Assembly (NCBI GenBank): GCA_025355395.1 | Contig: JANXZT010000239.1 | Span: forward strand, 1-5,717 | From: Betaproteobacteria bacterium | Lineage (GTDB): Bacteria > Pseudomonadota > Gammaproteobacteria > Burkholderiales > Casimicrobiaceae | Reading direction: 5' to 3' | Length of the DNA: 5,717 bases | In this document: positions 5,037-5,717 of the stretch, piece by piece | Position numbering within the stretch: the stretch's first letter is position 1 | How the letters are laid out: each line of letters starts with the position of its first letter | The notes under the pieces: model-generated | Databases searched by the model: none | Told to the model about the DNA's origin: nothing | What the model saw: the letters and a program-made list of their open reading frames with translations, nothing else | Position numbers and translations under genes: made by a program

Positions 5037-5717
5037 TCAGGCGGTCGTCTTCGCGACTTGGCACAGGGTTGTCTTGGTTTCCTGCATCATCGTCACCGAG
5101 TCGTAGCCGTAGGTGGTGGCGGTATTGACCGCCTCGCCACGCACGATCGGATGCGCCCCTTCCGGGTAGTACTCCAGCATGTCCTTGCCCATCCACCATC
5201 CGGCAAAATGGAAGGGAATGAACGTAGTGCCGGGGCCGACGCGCTCGGTCACTTGCGCCTTGACCTTGAGCTGGGCCCCCGTCGGCGACTTCACCCACAC
5301 ATACTCGCCGTCACGCACCCCGCGATCATTGGCGTCCTTGGGATTGATCTCCACGAAGCAGTCCTGCTGCAACTCGGCGAGCCATGGGTTCGAACGTGTC
5401 TCGTCGCCGCCGCCTTCGTATTCCACCAGCCGGCCGCTCGTGAGCACGAGCGGAAATTCCTTCGAGATGTCCTTGTTCTTCTCCTGTACGGACTTGTACA
5501 GGGTGGGCAGGCGCCAGAACGCTTTCTTGTCGTCATGGGTCGGATACTTGGCGACGAGGTCGGGTCGCGGCGAATAAAGCGGCTCGCGGTGCTGCGGAAT
5601 GCCGTCGGGGAAGTTCCAGACGACCGCACGGGCCTTGGCATTGCCGAATGGGTGACAGCCGTGTTTCAGGGACACGCGCTGGATGCCGCCGGAAAGATCG
5701 GTCTTCCAGTTCTTGCC
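5037..5717 (-). CDS. Formate dehydrogenase alpha (catalytic) subunit, C-terminal part
   Basis: The open frame enters from the right window edge and gives the last 226 residues of a molybdopterin oxidoreductase that oxidises formate to CO2. The visible part contains the C-terminal molybdopterin dinucleotide-binding barrel, about residues 85-200 of the fragment. Recognisable landmarks are PLVLTSGRLVEYEGGGDETR (89-108), FVEINPKDANDRGV (121-134) and GPGTTFIPFHFAGWW (161-175). The tail NTATTYGYDSVTMMQETK (198-215) is typical of formate dehydrogenase large subunits. The active-site Cys or Sec, the N-terminal iron-sulfur motif and any Tat signal lie outside the window, so they cannot be judged. It is the most upstream gene seen of the - strand operon, and its identity is supported by the beta and gamma genes that follow. 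Confidence 0.93.
   Translation of the reverse strand, partial: GKNWKTDLSGGIQRVSLKHGCHPFGNAKARAVVWNFPDGIPQHREPLYSPRPDLVAKYPTHDDKKAFWRLPTLYKSVQEKNKDISKEFPLVLTSGRLVEYEGGGDETRSNPWLAELQQDCFVEINPKDANDRGVRDGEYVWVKSPTGAQLKVKAQVTERVGPGTTFIPFHFAGWWMGKDMLEYYPEGAHPIVRGEAVNTATTYGYDSVTMMQETKTTLCQVAKTTA

Noticed and set aside
1..5717. CRISPR array, tRNA or rRNA genes
   Set aside because: No regularly spaced repeats and no recognisable tRNA or rRNA segments were seen on either strand.

Overview
The window is high-GC, densely packed proteobacterial DNA. The formate dehydrogenase proteins look most like those of Betaproteobacteria (Burkholderiales or a relative). This placement is by recognition of protein style, not by a search.

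Layout. (1) 4-1584, + strand: a near-complete lipoprotein of the HKD phospholipase D superfamily, resembling cardiolipin synthase C. (2) 1653-2325, - strand: a FitAB/VapBC-type toxin-antitoxin pair with overlapping genes, preceded by a palindromic operator candidate at 2351-2369. (3) 2341-2624: a short region with no intact gene. It holds a decayed second copy of the 3' end of the phospholipase gene and a strong hairpin terminator. (4) 2625-5717, - strand: the promoter-distal part of a respiratory formate dehydrogenase operon. In transcription order it encodes the C-terminal part of the molybdopterin catalytic subunit (cut by the window edge), the four-cluster iron-sulfur subunit, a 75-residue lipoprotein, the cytochrome b subunit, and a 134-residue exported Ala/Lys-rich protein.

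How the genes work together. The catalytic subunit oxidises formate, the iron-sulfur subunit carries the electrons, and the di-heme membrane subunit passes them to quinone. The two small envelope proteins sit inside the operon with tight spacing. They are good candidates for accessory or structural partners of this formate dehydrogenase type, but I recognise no described function for either. The FDH operon and the phospholipase remnant converge on one hairpin that can terminate transcription in both directions.

The most notable structural observation is a repeat of about 75 bp. The last 12 codons, stop codon and post-stop sequence of the phospholipase gene recur about 970 bp downstream, with the toxin-antitoxin pair between the copies. 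This suggests a former tandem phospholipase pair, the second copy having been lost or displaced. I saw no tRNA, rRNA, CRISPR array, transposase or clear insertion sequence.
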